Below are positions 43,228 through 50,770 of a stretch of 64,000 nucleotides of DNA, in pieces. Below the pieces are notes generated by a model. That model did not search any database. It saw only the letters and a program-made list of their open reading frames with translations, and was not told where the DNA came from. A program made the translations under genes and the position numbers. Source of the DNA: a bacterium (GTDB lineage: Bacteria > Patescibacteria > Paceibacteria > UBA9973 > UBA6065); the NCBI GenBank assembly GCA_030680695.1, contig JAUXUT010000149.1:434001-498000 (forward strand), read 5' to 3'. Each line of letters starts with the position of its first letter. Positions within the stretch are counted from its first letter, which is position 1.

Positions 43228-44340
43228 ATGACCGATCTGAGCACGACCGTCGTAGGATACGCCATACTTTCCTGCCTTGTGAGCCTCGCCTGGGCACCAT
43301 TGCTCATAGGTACTTTGCGCCGCTTCAAGGTAACGCGTAACAACAAATACGACTTGGCGCTCGCCATGGAATCGAACCATCACAAGGCGAACACCCCGAT
43401 CATGGGCGGACTTCTCGTCATCGTAACTGTTGCCCTGCTCACGTACTTTTTCAACTGGGACCGCCGATACACATGGGTGCCAATGGGTGTGATGTTGCTC
43501 TCTGCTCTGCTCGGTGGCACAGACGACCTTCTCAATGTATTCGGAAAGGAACGACGGCAACGAACCTTGTCACAGACAATGACGCTCATCCGTGTGCACA
43601 AGAGCATTTTTGTGCGAGCATGGCACCTCATAACTTTGCCGTGGACATGGCTTAAACGAGCGACGACAATCTTTGGATCAAAGCAGAGGCGTGGCGTACT
43701 CGTACACGAGAAACTCATTCTGCAGTTCCTCGCAGGAGCCATCGCCGCATGGTGGATATATTGGAAGCTTGGCGCGTCATGGCAAGAACTCTATGTGCCG
43801 TTCATTGGTCTCGTCGACATTGGGATTCTCATCGTGCCACTCATCATATTAGTCGTGATGTTTACAGCGAACGCGGTGAACGTTTCTGACGGCATGGATG
43901 GATTGGCCGGCGGAATGCTTATTCCAACTTTCGGGGCATTGTCGTTCCTCGCGGCGCACGGCGGATATTCCGAGCTTGCGATACTGAACGCTGTCACAGC
44001 AGGGTCACTCGTCGCATATACGTATTTCAATGTAAAACCTGCACGTTTCCAAATGGGCGATGTTGGGTCGCTCGGCCTTGGCGGATTACTCGCCATAAAT
44101 GCCTTGGTGACGAATAGCATGGCGATTCTGCCTTTCATCGCCTTCGTGTTCTATGCAGAAGCGGCGAGCGTCATAATCCAAGCTGTCGGCCGCCACGTCT
44201 TTGGGCGCCGCGTATTTCGCATGGCGCCGCTTCATCATCATTTGGAATTGTCGGGTTGGAGCGAGGAAAAAACCATAATGCGCCTGTGGGTTATACATCT
44301 TGCGGCGGTGCTCGTTGGATTGTGGATAGGATTGCACTAA
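43228..44340 (+). CDS. mraY: phospho-N-acetylmuramoyl-pentapeptide transferase (MraY)
   Basis: 370 aa from ATG 43228; GTG 43180 is an earlier, less likely start. About ten helices; HHKANTPIMGGLL, GGTDDLLNVFGKE, NVSDGMDGLAGG with catalytic Asp, FQMGDVGSLGLGG, and MAPLHHHLELSGWSE define MraY. Makes lipid I. An insertion between helices IV and V (about 125-165) is longer than usual. TATACT lies nine bases before the ATG. Confidence 0.9.
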   Translation: MTDLSTTVVGYAILSCLVSLAWAPLLIGTLRRFKVTRNNKYDLALAMESNHHKANTPIMGGLLVIVTVALLTYFFNWDRRYTWVPMGVMLLSALLGGTDDLLNVFGKERRQRTLSQTMTLIRVHKSIFVRAWHLITLPWTWLKRATTIFGSKQRRGVLVHEKLILQFLAGAIAAWWIYWKLGASWQELYVPFIGLVDIGILIVPLIILVVMFTANAVNVSDGMDGLAGGMLIPTFGALSFLAAHGGYSELAILNAVTAGSLVAYTYFNVKPARFQMGDVGSLGLGGLLAINALVTNSMAILPFIAFVFYAEAASVIIQAVGRHVFGRRVFRMAPLHHHLELSGWSEEKTIMRLWVIHLAAVLVGLWIGLH

Positions 44341-44341
44341 A

Positions 44342-44992
44342 ATGGCATACCTCAACTGGGACACAAAAGTTATAACGGACTTCTCGCCCGAAAACGTCGC
44401 CGCGATGTATGACGCCGGGTATGTCCTTACTCGCGTCGACAAAGGCGTCATGAACAAGACGCGATCATATCGTGTAGACCTTTCGGCCTACGAGGCGTCG
44501 AGCGAAAACCGCCGCATCATGCGCAAATCAGAGCATATCGCCCTCCGCAGGGAATCTATTCCCTATACCGCCTATGATTGGTCCATTGGAAAGCTCGCCA
44601 AAGATTTCTATGACAAGTTGGGCGCGGATTTTTCCGCAAACAAAGTAAAAGAAATTATGACCGAGAGCGAGAAAAGCAGTTTCAATACCCTGCTCGTCTT
44701 CACTGGGCCGCGGGGCGACGTCGGCTTTGTCGTTTGTTATGAGTCGCGCGACATACTTCATTATTCATATCCGTTTTACGTCGAGGATCCAGCCGAACCA
44801 TCGCGCGGACTCGGCATGATGACCAAAGCCGTCGAATGGGCCAAGGAAAACGGCAAGCGATACTTATATCTCGGCTCGCTCCAACGTCCATCGGATACAT
44901 ACAAATTACAGTTCCGTGGTGGTGAGTGGTTTGATGGTGAGAAGTGGCAGATTGATACCGAGCCCTTGAAAAACATTTTGAAAGGTATATAA
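44342..44992 (+). CDS. GNAT-fold protein similar to arginyl-tRNA-protein transferase C-terminus
   Basis: 216 aa, first codon one base after the mraY stop. GLGMMTKAVEWAKENGKRYL then YLGSLQRPSDTYKLQFRGG resembles the C-terminal half of ATE1/Bpt-type aminoacyl-tRNA transferases. No N-terminal Cys cluster is present. Next to mraY it may add an amino acid to a wall precursor like Fem proteins, but this is inference. Confidence 0.6.
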   Translation: MAYLNWDTKVITDFSPENVAAMYDAGYVLTRVDKGVMNKTRSYRVDLSAYEASSENRRIMRKSEHIALRRESIPYTAYDWSIGKLAKDFYDKLGADFSANKVKEIMTESEKSSFNTLLVFTGPRGDVGFVVCYESRDILHYSYPFYVEDPAEPSRGLGMMTKAVEWAKENGKRYLYLGSLQRPSDTYKLQFRGGEWFDGEKWQIDTEPLKNILKGI

Positions 44993-45038
44993 TATCGCCA
45001 CAAGTGCCTTTGGCTCGCCCTCGAAAGAGGGAGAACAG

Positions 45039-45073
45039 AAAAAGCCGTCAGAATAAATCTCTGACGGCTTTTT
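45039..45073. terminator. terminator overlapping the end of the MazF-like gene
   Basis: 14-bp stem AAAAAGCCGTCAGA / TCTGACGGCTTTTT with a seven-base loop. The left half encodes the gene's last codons and its TGA, so stop codon and terminator share sequence. T-runs on both strands can also end the upstream plus-strand operon. Confidence 0.75.
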
Positions 45074-45434
45074 GTATTGGCTCAAACCTCTCACGACCAA
45101 TGAAACAGACGCGCTCGATAAGCCGCCTGGTGTCGATAACACGAATCTGAGAGAGTAAAGCAGAGGCCTCTTTGCCCTTTACAAGTCCAAGGGGAATCCG
45201 CATTGGATGTATCTTTACTGATGAGGTGAGCGGCAGAACGATGCACGTGGAACGACTTAAACCTTTTACGATCAAAACTGGCCTGTTAAATCCCTCACCT
45301 GTACCGTCCTGCTCGAAACCTATGTTCACACCAAGGTGGCACCACCACACCTCTTGCGCGCGATAGACAAGATGTCTGGCTTTGACATCAAGCTCTTTCT
45401 TGCATACATTCCATGTATCGAAATCCTTTCTCAC
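45048..45434 (-). CDS. MazF/PemK-family toxin-like protein
   Basis: 128 aa, GTG start. The core WWCHLGVNIGFEQDGTGEGF then NRPVLIVKGLS, CIVLPLTSS and ALLSQIRVIDTRRL matches the PemK/MazF SH3-like barrel, an mRNA-cleaving ribonuclease in toxin-antitoxin pairs. No antitoxin gene is visible next to it. A GATATC box lies eight bases upstream. Confidence 0.8.
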   Translation of the reverse strand: MRKDFDTWNVCKKELDVKARHLVYRAQEVWWCHLGVNIGFEQDGTGEGFNRPVLIVKGLSRSTCIVLPLTSSVKIHPMRIPLGLVKGKEASALLSQIRVIDTRRLIERVCFIGRERFEPIQKAVRDLF

Positions 45435-45489
45435 ATCGAGAGGATATCAGTGTGATATCGGTATAACCACAAAAAGTTATAAAATATTT

Positions 45490-45912
45490 ATGAAAATCTC
45501 CCTCGTCACAGTTGGAAAAACAGACGGCGCAGAACTACGCGACGCGATCAACGAATATGAAAAGCGCCTTTCTCGATATATCCCGTTTGAAATCATCGAA
45601 ACGACGGACGAAAAACTCGCCAAAGTCCTCGACCGATATGACCGCGTCTTCCTCCTCGACGACAAAGGCAAGGAATACTCGTCTATGGAATTCTCGTCAT
45701 TCATAGACAAACAAATGACGACTGGGCTGCAATCTGTAGCTTTTGTTGTTGGTGGTCCATTCGGATTCACGGACGATGTGCGAGCGATGGCAGACGGCCT
45801 CATTTCCCTCTCGCGCATGACCTTCACCCATCAATTCGTACGCGCTGTATTTTTGGAGCAGTTGTATCGGGCGTTCACAATTTTGCGAAACGAGAGGTAT
45901 CATCACGAGTAA
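45490..45912 (+). CDS. rlmH: 23S rRNA (pseudouridine1915-N3)-methyltransferase RlmH
   Basis: 140 aa from ATG 45490. SPOUT fold: MKISLVTVGKTDGAEL, FLLDDKGKEYSS, FVVGGPFGF, LSLSRMTFTHQFVRAVFLEQ and the typical C-terminal NERYHHE. TATAAA lies six bases before the ATG, implying a leaderless mRNA. Confidence 0.93.
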   Translation: MKISLVTVGKTDGAELRDAINEYEKRLSRYIPFEIIETTDEKLAKVLDRYDRVFLLDDKGKEYSSMEFSSFIDKQMTTGLQSVAFVVGGPFGFTDDVRAMADGLISLSRMTFTHQFVRAVFLEQLYRAFTILRNERYHHE

Positions 45913-45921
45913 AAACAAATA

Positions 45922-45942
45922 AAAAGCCGCGCCTTGTGCGGT
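45922..45942 (-). terminator. short hairpin after the orphan promoter at 45969
   Basis: In the minus direction CCGCACC and GGCGCGG pair with one mismatch, followed by TTTTTATTT. With the promoter just upstream it would give a transcript of only about 45 nt. Confidence 0.5.
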
Positions 45943-45968
45943 GCGGAAACCCAAAGCATTATCTATAT

Positions 45969-45997
45969 ATTATACACCCAATAAACTCAAAAGTCAA
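45969..45997 (-). promoter_or_regulatory. orphan promoter sharing its core with the one at 12872
   Basis: TTGACT (45992-45997), 17-base spacer, TATAAT (45969-45974). A 23-base block from 45959 to 45981 is identical (reverse strand) to 12889-12911. No convincing gene follows before the hairpin at 45922-45942; the only short frame is 18 codons. Confidence 0.55.
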
Positions 45998-46042
45998 TAC
46001 CTATCAAAGGCCGTGAAAATGGCTTAAAATAGGGCTCACATC

Positions 46043-47503
46043 ATGACAGCCTCCCTAAACCCATCTCAGAAGTCCCAAAAAGTCCACTTCATCGGCATTT
46101 GCGGCGTCGCAATGTCGGCCGTCGCTACAGCCCTGTGGCAGAAGGGATACAAGGTCACAGGGAGCGACAGCGGCTTCTTCCCTCCTGTATCAACACACTT
46201 GTCGAATCTCGGCATCTCGTATTACCCTGGCTTCCATCCAGAAAAAATGATCGCGGCCCACGGTGACGGACAAGAAAGTGGCGCGCCTGATTTCGTTGTG
46301 GTCGGCAACGCCATGGCAAGCAAAAATCCCGAAGTTGAATATGCACGCGAACACGGTATCGTCATCAAGTCATATCCCGAGGCCGTTGGTGAATTTTTGG
46401 TAAAGCCACACTCGATCGTCTGCACCGGCACATACGGAAAGACCACGACATCTGCCCTGCTCGCACATATTTTGAAACATGCGAATCTGAAACCTTCGTA
46501 TCTTATCGGCGGAGTGACGCAAGACGGATCGCCATCGGCCGCGATTGATTCGGGCGAATGGTCGGTGTGCGAGGGCGACGAGTACACCACAGCAAAATGG
46601 GACAAGCGCGCCAAGTTTATGCACTACAGGCCGACGCACCTTTTGATGACTGCAGTGAAATGGGATCACGCCGATGTGTATCCGACCGAACAATCGTACT
46701 TTGACGCCTTTAAAGACCTCATCGCCCTTGTCCCAAAGTCTGACAATCCACACGACGGGCTTGTCCTCGCCTGCATAGATACCGAAACACTTCCTTCAAT
46801 GCTTGCCGATGCGGGGCGCAATTATATTTCATACGGAAAAGACGAAAAAGCAGATTACCGATACGAGAACGTGCGCGAGAGCAAGGACGGCATATTGTTT
46901 GACATCGTCTATCATGGCAAAACGTACGGCATCGAATCCCCTCTCCTGGGTGCCTACAACGCAGAAAATGTCACCGGATGTTTTGCTATGGCCAAGGAGA
47001 TCGGCATCGCCCCGTCCGACATCACTGACGCCATCAAATCGTTCCGCGGTATGAAACGCCGTCTGGAAAAACGATACGAGAATCATGTGACGGTAATTGA
47101 TGACATCGCCCACTCGCCAGAAAAAGCCAAGTCCGTGCTTAAAACATTGCGCGGAATATATCGCGGAACGATCACCGCCGTATACGAGCCGAATTCCGGC
47201 AACCGCACACCACAATCTAAACCAGCCTACGCCGAGGCGTTTAAAGGTGCCGACCGCGTGGTCATCCCTCGCCTGTCGAAATTGAAGGTGGACGCCGCAA
47301 ATCCCGAGAAAACATTTGAAGGAGACGAGCTCGCCGCAACCATCGCCCTCACCCATCCAAACGTCCAATACATCGAAGACGATGCGGCCCTCGTTGAATC
47401 TGTCACCGCAAACTGCAAAGACGGCGATGTTATTGTTTTCCTCGGCTCGCATGGTTTTCGTGGGATGATTGAAGAAACGGTCGAGAAGGTCGCAAGGTTA
47501 TAA
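46043..47503 (+). CDS. Mpl/MurC-family UDP-N-acetylmuramate peptide ligase
   Basis: 486 aa Mur ligase. FIGICGVAMSAVATALW near the start, ATP loop CTGTYGKTTTSALL, DEYTTAKWDKRAKFMHYRP and WDHADVYPTEQSY, DDIAHSPEKAKSVL. The DEY...DKR...KF block is closer to Mpl (recycling ligase that adds tripeptide to UDP-MurNAc) than to MurC. MurC function cannot be excluded because no other MurC is in the window. Confidence 0.82.
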   Translation: MTASLNPSQKSQKVHFIGICGVAMSAVATALWQKGYKVTGSDSGFFPPVSTHLSNLGISYYPGFHPEKMIAAHGDGQESGAPDFVVVGNAMASKNPEVEYAREHGIVIKSYPEAVGEFLVKPHSIVCTGTYGKTTTSALLAHILKHANLKPSYLIGGVTQDGSPSAAIDSGEWSVCEGDEYTTAKWDKRAKFMHYRPTHLLMTAVKWDHADVYPTEQSYFDAFKDLIALVPKSDNPHDGLVLACIDTETLPSMLADAGRNYISYGKDEKADYRYENVRESKDGILFDIVYHGKTYGIESPLLGAYNAENVTGCFAMAKEIGIAPSDITDAIKSFRGMKRRLEKRYENHVTVIDDIAHSPEKAKSVLKTLRGIYRGTITAVYEPNSGNRTPQSKPAYAEAFKGADRVVIPRLSKLKVDAANPEKTFEGDELAATIALTHPNVQYIEDDAALVESVTANCKDGDVIVFLGSHGFRGMIEETVEKVARL

Positions 47504-47517
47504 AGAAATTATAAAGA

Positions 47518-47564
47518 AAAGCCCCTCCGCGAGGAGGGGCTTTGAACGAGCGCGCGAAGCGCTC
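47518..47564. terminator. terminator pair between mpl-like gene and YfiH-like gene
   Basis: Stem AAAGCCCCTCC / GGAGGGGCTTT (47518-47543) followed by TTTTCTTTAT in the minus direction. A second small hairpin GAGCGC / GCGCTC lies at 47548-47564. Confidence 0.65.
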
Positions 47565-47587
47565 GGTTAACTATTCGTCCTTTACCT

Positions 47588-48415
47588 TCATCCTTTCCAG
47601 TGGACGAAGACCAGATTCCTGGACTTGTCCCCGCGTCGGTGTGAATGCCAGGCGGGTGTGCCGTCGGGCAAACGGTCGGCGAAGGTGTCGTGCCGATCGC
47701 TCGAAACATGGGCCTTTGAGACTCCGAGATTTGAGAGCTGGGCCTCGACAACCCTGAAGACGTCCATGCGCCCGAGCTCGAGCGGTCCAGGGAAACAGTG
47801 GAATCCCAGGACGTTCGAAACACGATGCACCATCTGCAGATTGCGACCCCCATGGGTCGGGTGGTCAAACCGATGCTCAAAGCTTTCGGGCCCGATACCC
47901 AAGGCGAGGAACGCCTGGATATGGGACCGATACTCCGACGTGGGGTGAAGATACCTGACCATGTTGCCAACCAATCCGCGCAGGAGCGAATCCCGCGAGG
48001 CGTGGCCGACAACTGCCTTGCGCACCCATGATGACCACAAAACGAGCGTCGGGCAATCGGCGCTCGCGATAGCGACCGCGGAACGAGGCCCGATGGCCAC
48101 AGCATCCGCAGATACACCGTCACGCACGATGACTGACCCAAACTCACGAGCACCAAACCGATACGGGCTGGCGACAAGTCCGTTGCACTTGGAAACGCTC
48201 GGCAGGAAAAGTTCCCGCACACCGCGATCCGCCGCATAACTGACTGCAGCCAGCATGTTCTCGGCGGTAATTCCCTTCCAATCCCGTCCAGTGCCTTCGA
48301 GGCAAATCTGGAGCGAATCGTTCAGAGGAAACGGCGTAATGATAATGCTGTTTGTATTCACTGTGTCTCCCCGGCGACGGGGCGTTTGTCTTTCGACTTG
48401 TTTTGGTATGTTCAT
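47588..48415 (-). CDS. divergent YfiH/DUF152 (multicopper-like) family protein
   Basis: About 275 aa from ATG 48415, which has AAGGAG six bases upstream, one of the few clear Shine-Dalgarno-like sites here. SADCPTLVLW and VVGHASRDSLLRG fit the purine nucleoside phosphorylase/polyphenol oxidase family (usual TADCLP and HAGWRG). The preceding QVHG His is not present, and the usual C-terminal Cys block reads SSDRHDTF instead. The enzymatic zinc site may be incomplete. Two in-frame upstream starts exist (48433, 48460). Confidence 0.6.
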   Translation of the reverse strand: MNIPKQVERQTPRRRGDTVNTNSIIITPFPLNDSLQICLEGTGRDWKGITAENMLAAVSYAADRGVRELFLPSVSKCNGLVASPYRFGAREFGSVIVRDGVSADAVAIGPRSAVAIASADCPTLVLWSSWVRKAVVGHASRDSLLRGLVGNMVRYLHPTSEYRSHIQAFLALGIGPESFEHRFDHPTHGGRNLQMVHRVSNVLGFHCFPGPLELGRMDVFRVVEAQLSNLGVSKAHVSSDRHDTFADRLPDGTPAWHSHRRGDKSRNLVFVHWKG

Positions 48416-48498
48416 AAAAAACTCCTTGGTCATATAACCACAGGAGCTTTCATAGGGCAAGGAAAAGGCTGGATTGAGAGATGGACTGGATCCGTGGT

Positions 48499-48663
48499 CT
48501 ATTTACCCTCGTCCACGATTTCCGTCGTAACAACGCCATTATCAAGCGATCGAACCTCGAGCATGATGCCGCAAGCCTGGCATTCAAGTACGTACCCAAC
48601 CGCTATTTGCGGATGGACCGACACGTCGATGTCGTTTTTGCATTCAGGGCAGATGCATTTCAT
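48499..48663 (-). CDS. LysW-like zinc-ribbon protein
   Basis: 54 aa from ATG 48663. CICPECKNDIDVSVH and LECQACGIMLEV give two C-x2-C knuckles with the acidic strand layout of LysW, the amino-group carrier in lysine/arginine synthesis. The carrier's C-terminal EDWGE is absent (ends IVDEGK), so carrier function is doubtful. Divergent from the PLP enzyme gene with about 40 bases between. Confidence 0.6.
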   Translation of the reverse strand: MKCICPECKNDIDVSVHPQIAVGYVLECQACGIMLEVRSLDNGVVTTEIVDEGK

Positions 48664-48705
48664 AGGCTTTATATGATACCCGAAACGAGCTAAGATACAA
48701 ATGCC

Positions 48706-49605
48706 ATGATCACGCCTCAAACTGAACACCCAGATATCGCTGCTGCCCTCGGCGTACCTCGTCTTTACCTCAAACGAGAAGACTTGCACCCGTACGGCTC
48801 GCATAAAGGCCGATCCATACCGACCATGATTGATATCAAGGCGGCTGATGGCCGTAAGGAGTTTGCTATATCATCGTCCGGCAACGCTGCACTCGCGGCA
48901 ATCCGTCACATTGTCCACAAAAACAGCGGTCTCAAAGAAGAAGAAGATCGCCTCTCGCTCTCGATTATTGTTGGTGAGCGTATAGACACCGACAAGGAGC
49001 AAATTCTGATTGTTGAGGCGAAAAACGCAGGCGAGACATCGGCCGGCCGCATATCTATATCGCAATCCCCTCGCCCCCTCAAAGCCCTCTTCGATCTCAT
49101 TAAGGGCAATCGCCACGACAGCCTGCGCCAATCCGTTGATGACAACGCCCTCATCGGATACGAATCACTTGCGGCCGAACTTGCTCGGACACCTGAACTT
49201 GCAGCTGTTTTCATACCGACGTCCTCGGGTACTGCGGCTCAGGCCATCGCAGAATTCTTTGTAGCGAACAAAAAACCTTCGGCGGTGCACATCGTCCAAA
49301 CAACATCCTGCCATCCAATTGTGAATGGTTTCGATCGTGCCGATTCATCAGAAACTTCGATGGCTGATGCTATAGTCGACAAAGTTGCCTATCGTCGTGC
49401 CAAACTTGTTGAAGTTATAAAAAAGACCGCCGGATCGGGCTGGATTGCTACCAACACAGAAATCGCCCGTGCCCAAGACCTTTTACGAGCCTCAGGTGTC
49501 GAAACTACCGCGAACGGCGCATTGGGCCTCGCAGGACTTATCCGAGCCTGTGCCAAAGGTGCGACCTTCACCGGATCAGTAGTGTGCGTTATCACCGGCA
49601 AATAA
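48706..49605 (+). CDS. PLP-dependent fold-II enzyme (threonine synthase-like)
   Basis: 299 aa. KREDLHPYGSHKGRSI with probable PLP Lys (GSHKGR), SSSGNAALAAIR phosphate loop and IPTSSGTAAQAIAEF. Fits the tryptophan synthase beta/threonine synthase superfamily, on the short side. The substrate cannot be told. Pairing with a LysW-like gene hints at amino-acid chemistry on a carrier, which is speculative. Confidence 0.7.
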   Translation: MITPQTEHPDIAAALGVPRLYLKREDLHPYGSHKGRSIPTMIDIKAADGRKEFAISSSGNAALAAIRHIVHKNSGLKEEEDRLSLSIIVGERIDTDKEQILIVEAKNAGETSAGRISISQSPRPLKALFDLIKGNRHDSLRQSVDDNALIGYESLAAELARTPELAAVFIPTSSGTAAQAIAEFFVANKKPSAVHIVQTTSCHPIVNGFDRADSSETSMADAIVDKVAYRRAKLVEVIKKTAGSGWIATNTEIARAQDLLRASGVETTANGALGLAGLIRACAKGATFTGSVVCVITGK

Positions 49606-49646
49606 GGGCTAGACAAAGACTAGACAAAGGTCGAAATGGACAAGCA

Positions 49647-49672
49647 AAAAGCCCCTCCGAAAAGGGGCTTTT
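49647..49672. terminator. bidirectional terminator
   Basis: Stem AAAAGCCCCT / AGGGGCTTTT with a six-base loop. Ends the PLP enzyme gene (plus) and the small gene at 49693 (minus). Confidence 0.7.
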
Positions 49673-49692
49673 GAAATTTTTGCGAATGCCTA

Positions 49693-49896
49693 CTAGGCGG
49701 CGCGGCGCGTGATAAGAGCAATTGATGGCATACGGCGCGGCGCGGGCGCCGGGCCTCCGTGATGGGACTTGGGCGGTGTGCCTGGGATTTTTTCCGCCAA
49801 TTGAACCTCGGGCGGGATATGCCGATGCGCCTCGCGGCGATCTGCGGGGTTTCCAAGATCGGGACCACTCATCTGACCGTTCCATTTACGGTGCAT
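49693..49896 (-). CDS. hypothetical Pro/His-rich small protein
   Basis: 67 aa, basic, no family recognised (MHRKWNGQMSGPDLGNPADR...). Supported mainly by a TTGACT promoter near 50004-50009 with an AT-rich -10 about 18 bases on, and a terminator just after. Another frame could be used. Confidence 0.35.
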   Translation of the reverse strand: MHRKWNGQMSGPDLGNPADRREAHRHIPPEVQLAEKIPGTPPKSHHGGPAPAPRRMPSIALITRRAA

Positions 49897-50063
49897 AGCT
49901 GTAGGGTACTCTGATGGCGACGATCATTCGTCATAAGCGGTGGGAGTGCTGCCCCATGCCTACTTGTGCCATTTGAATATATATTGCTCCGCGTTATGAA
50001 AAAAGTCAAAGTAAAAACAAATAAAAAGGAGGCCCTCCATAGGGCCTCCTGATAACTTGTTGT

Positions 50064-50579
50064 TCAGCTCGCGCGCGACTTGGAGGCCTGGGCCTCGTCC
50101 ATCGCTTGGCCGAGCTGCGCCATCGGGTCCGACGCCTTCGAACGCTGGGCCGGGAACGGCACCATCGATCCGATCTTCGGCGTGCGGCGCGGTTTCGGGG
50201 TCTGGCCGTGCGTCGCCTTCACCGGGATTTTCGGTTGGATATTCACGGACTTGGCCTCGTCGTATTCGGCGAGGGCCTTGTCCCACGAGGCCAACGAGCA
50301 CCAGCGGAATGCCTGGGCCATCTTCTCGCCCGGGCGCTGACCCGCGACGAACGCCACCAGCAACTCGCTGGTCGGGAGTCTGGGATTTTCCAGGCTCTCG
50401 AACACCGGTCGGCCAGTGTTGGCGTTGGGGTCGAACACTGCACGGCAGGCATCTTGGACACGGAAGTAAACCCGGTCCCCATGCTCGCTGGCGATCGTTC
50501 CGGTGCCATGTCGTTGGTCGACCATGACAACCAGTCCAAACTCCACCCGTGCCGATACTTGGGATTTCTTTGATTTCAT
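50064..50579 (-). CDS. hypothetical protein with a possible OB-like N-terminus
   Basis: 171 aa. GTGTIASEHGDRVYFRVQD resembles the first strands of cold-shock-type OB folds; the last 60 residues are basic and disordered. Not assigned to a family. Single-gene unit with promoter at 50672-50699. This frame is preferred to the Gly/Arg-rich overlapping frame. Confidence 0.5.
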   Translation of the reverse strand: MKSKKSQVSARVEFGLVVMVDQRHGTGTIASEHGDRVYFRVQDACRAVFDPNANTGRPVFESLENPRLPTSELLVAFVAGQRPGEKMAQAFRWCSLASWDKALAEYDEAKSVNIQPKIPVKATHGQTPKPRRTPKIGSMVPFPAQRSKASDPMAQLGQAMDEAQASKSRAS

Positions 50580-50671
50580 GAGGTAAGGAGCAACAATACA
50601 ATGATGAGCGACTGAGTAACCCAGTCTTAAGGAATCGGCCCCTAGGCCTCTCCCATAGCTCTTTACCCTCT

Positions 50672-50699
50672 ATTATAGCATATTAGACAGAAAAGTCAA
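50672..50699 (-). promoter_or_regulatory. promoter of the gene at 50064
   Basis: TTGACT (50694-50699), 16-base spacer, TATAAT (50672-50677). Leader of about 90 nt with a small GACTG/CAGTC stem. Confidence 0.6.
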
Positions 50700-50728
50700 T
50701 AGCCTCAATACCAAGCCTCGATACCCAC

Positions 50729-50756
50729 AAAAAAGCGCCATTTTAGGCGCTTTTTT
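50729..50756 (-). terminator. terminator of pyruvate kinase
   Basis: Stem AAAAAAGCGCC / GGCGCTTTTTT with a six-base loop, T-run in the minus direction, 15 bases past the pyk stop. Confidence 0.8.
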
Positions 50757-50770
50757 TGTGAATCTGTAAA

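Noticed and set aside
49960..50601. 213-codon minus-strand frame
   Set aside because: Gly/Arg/Pro-rich shadow of the better frame at 50064-50579.
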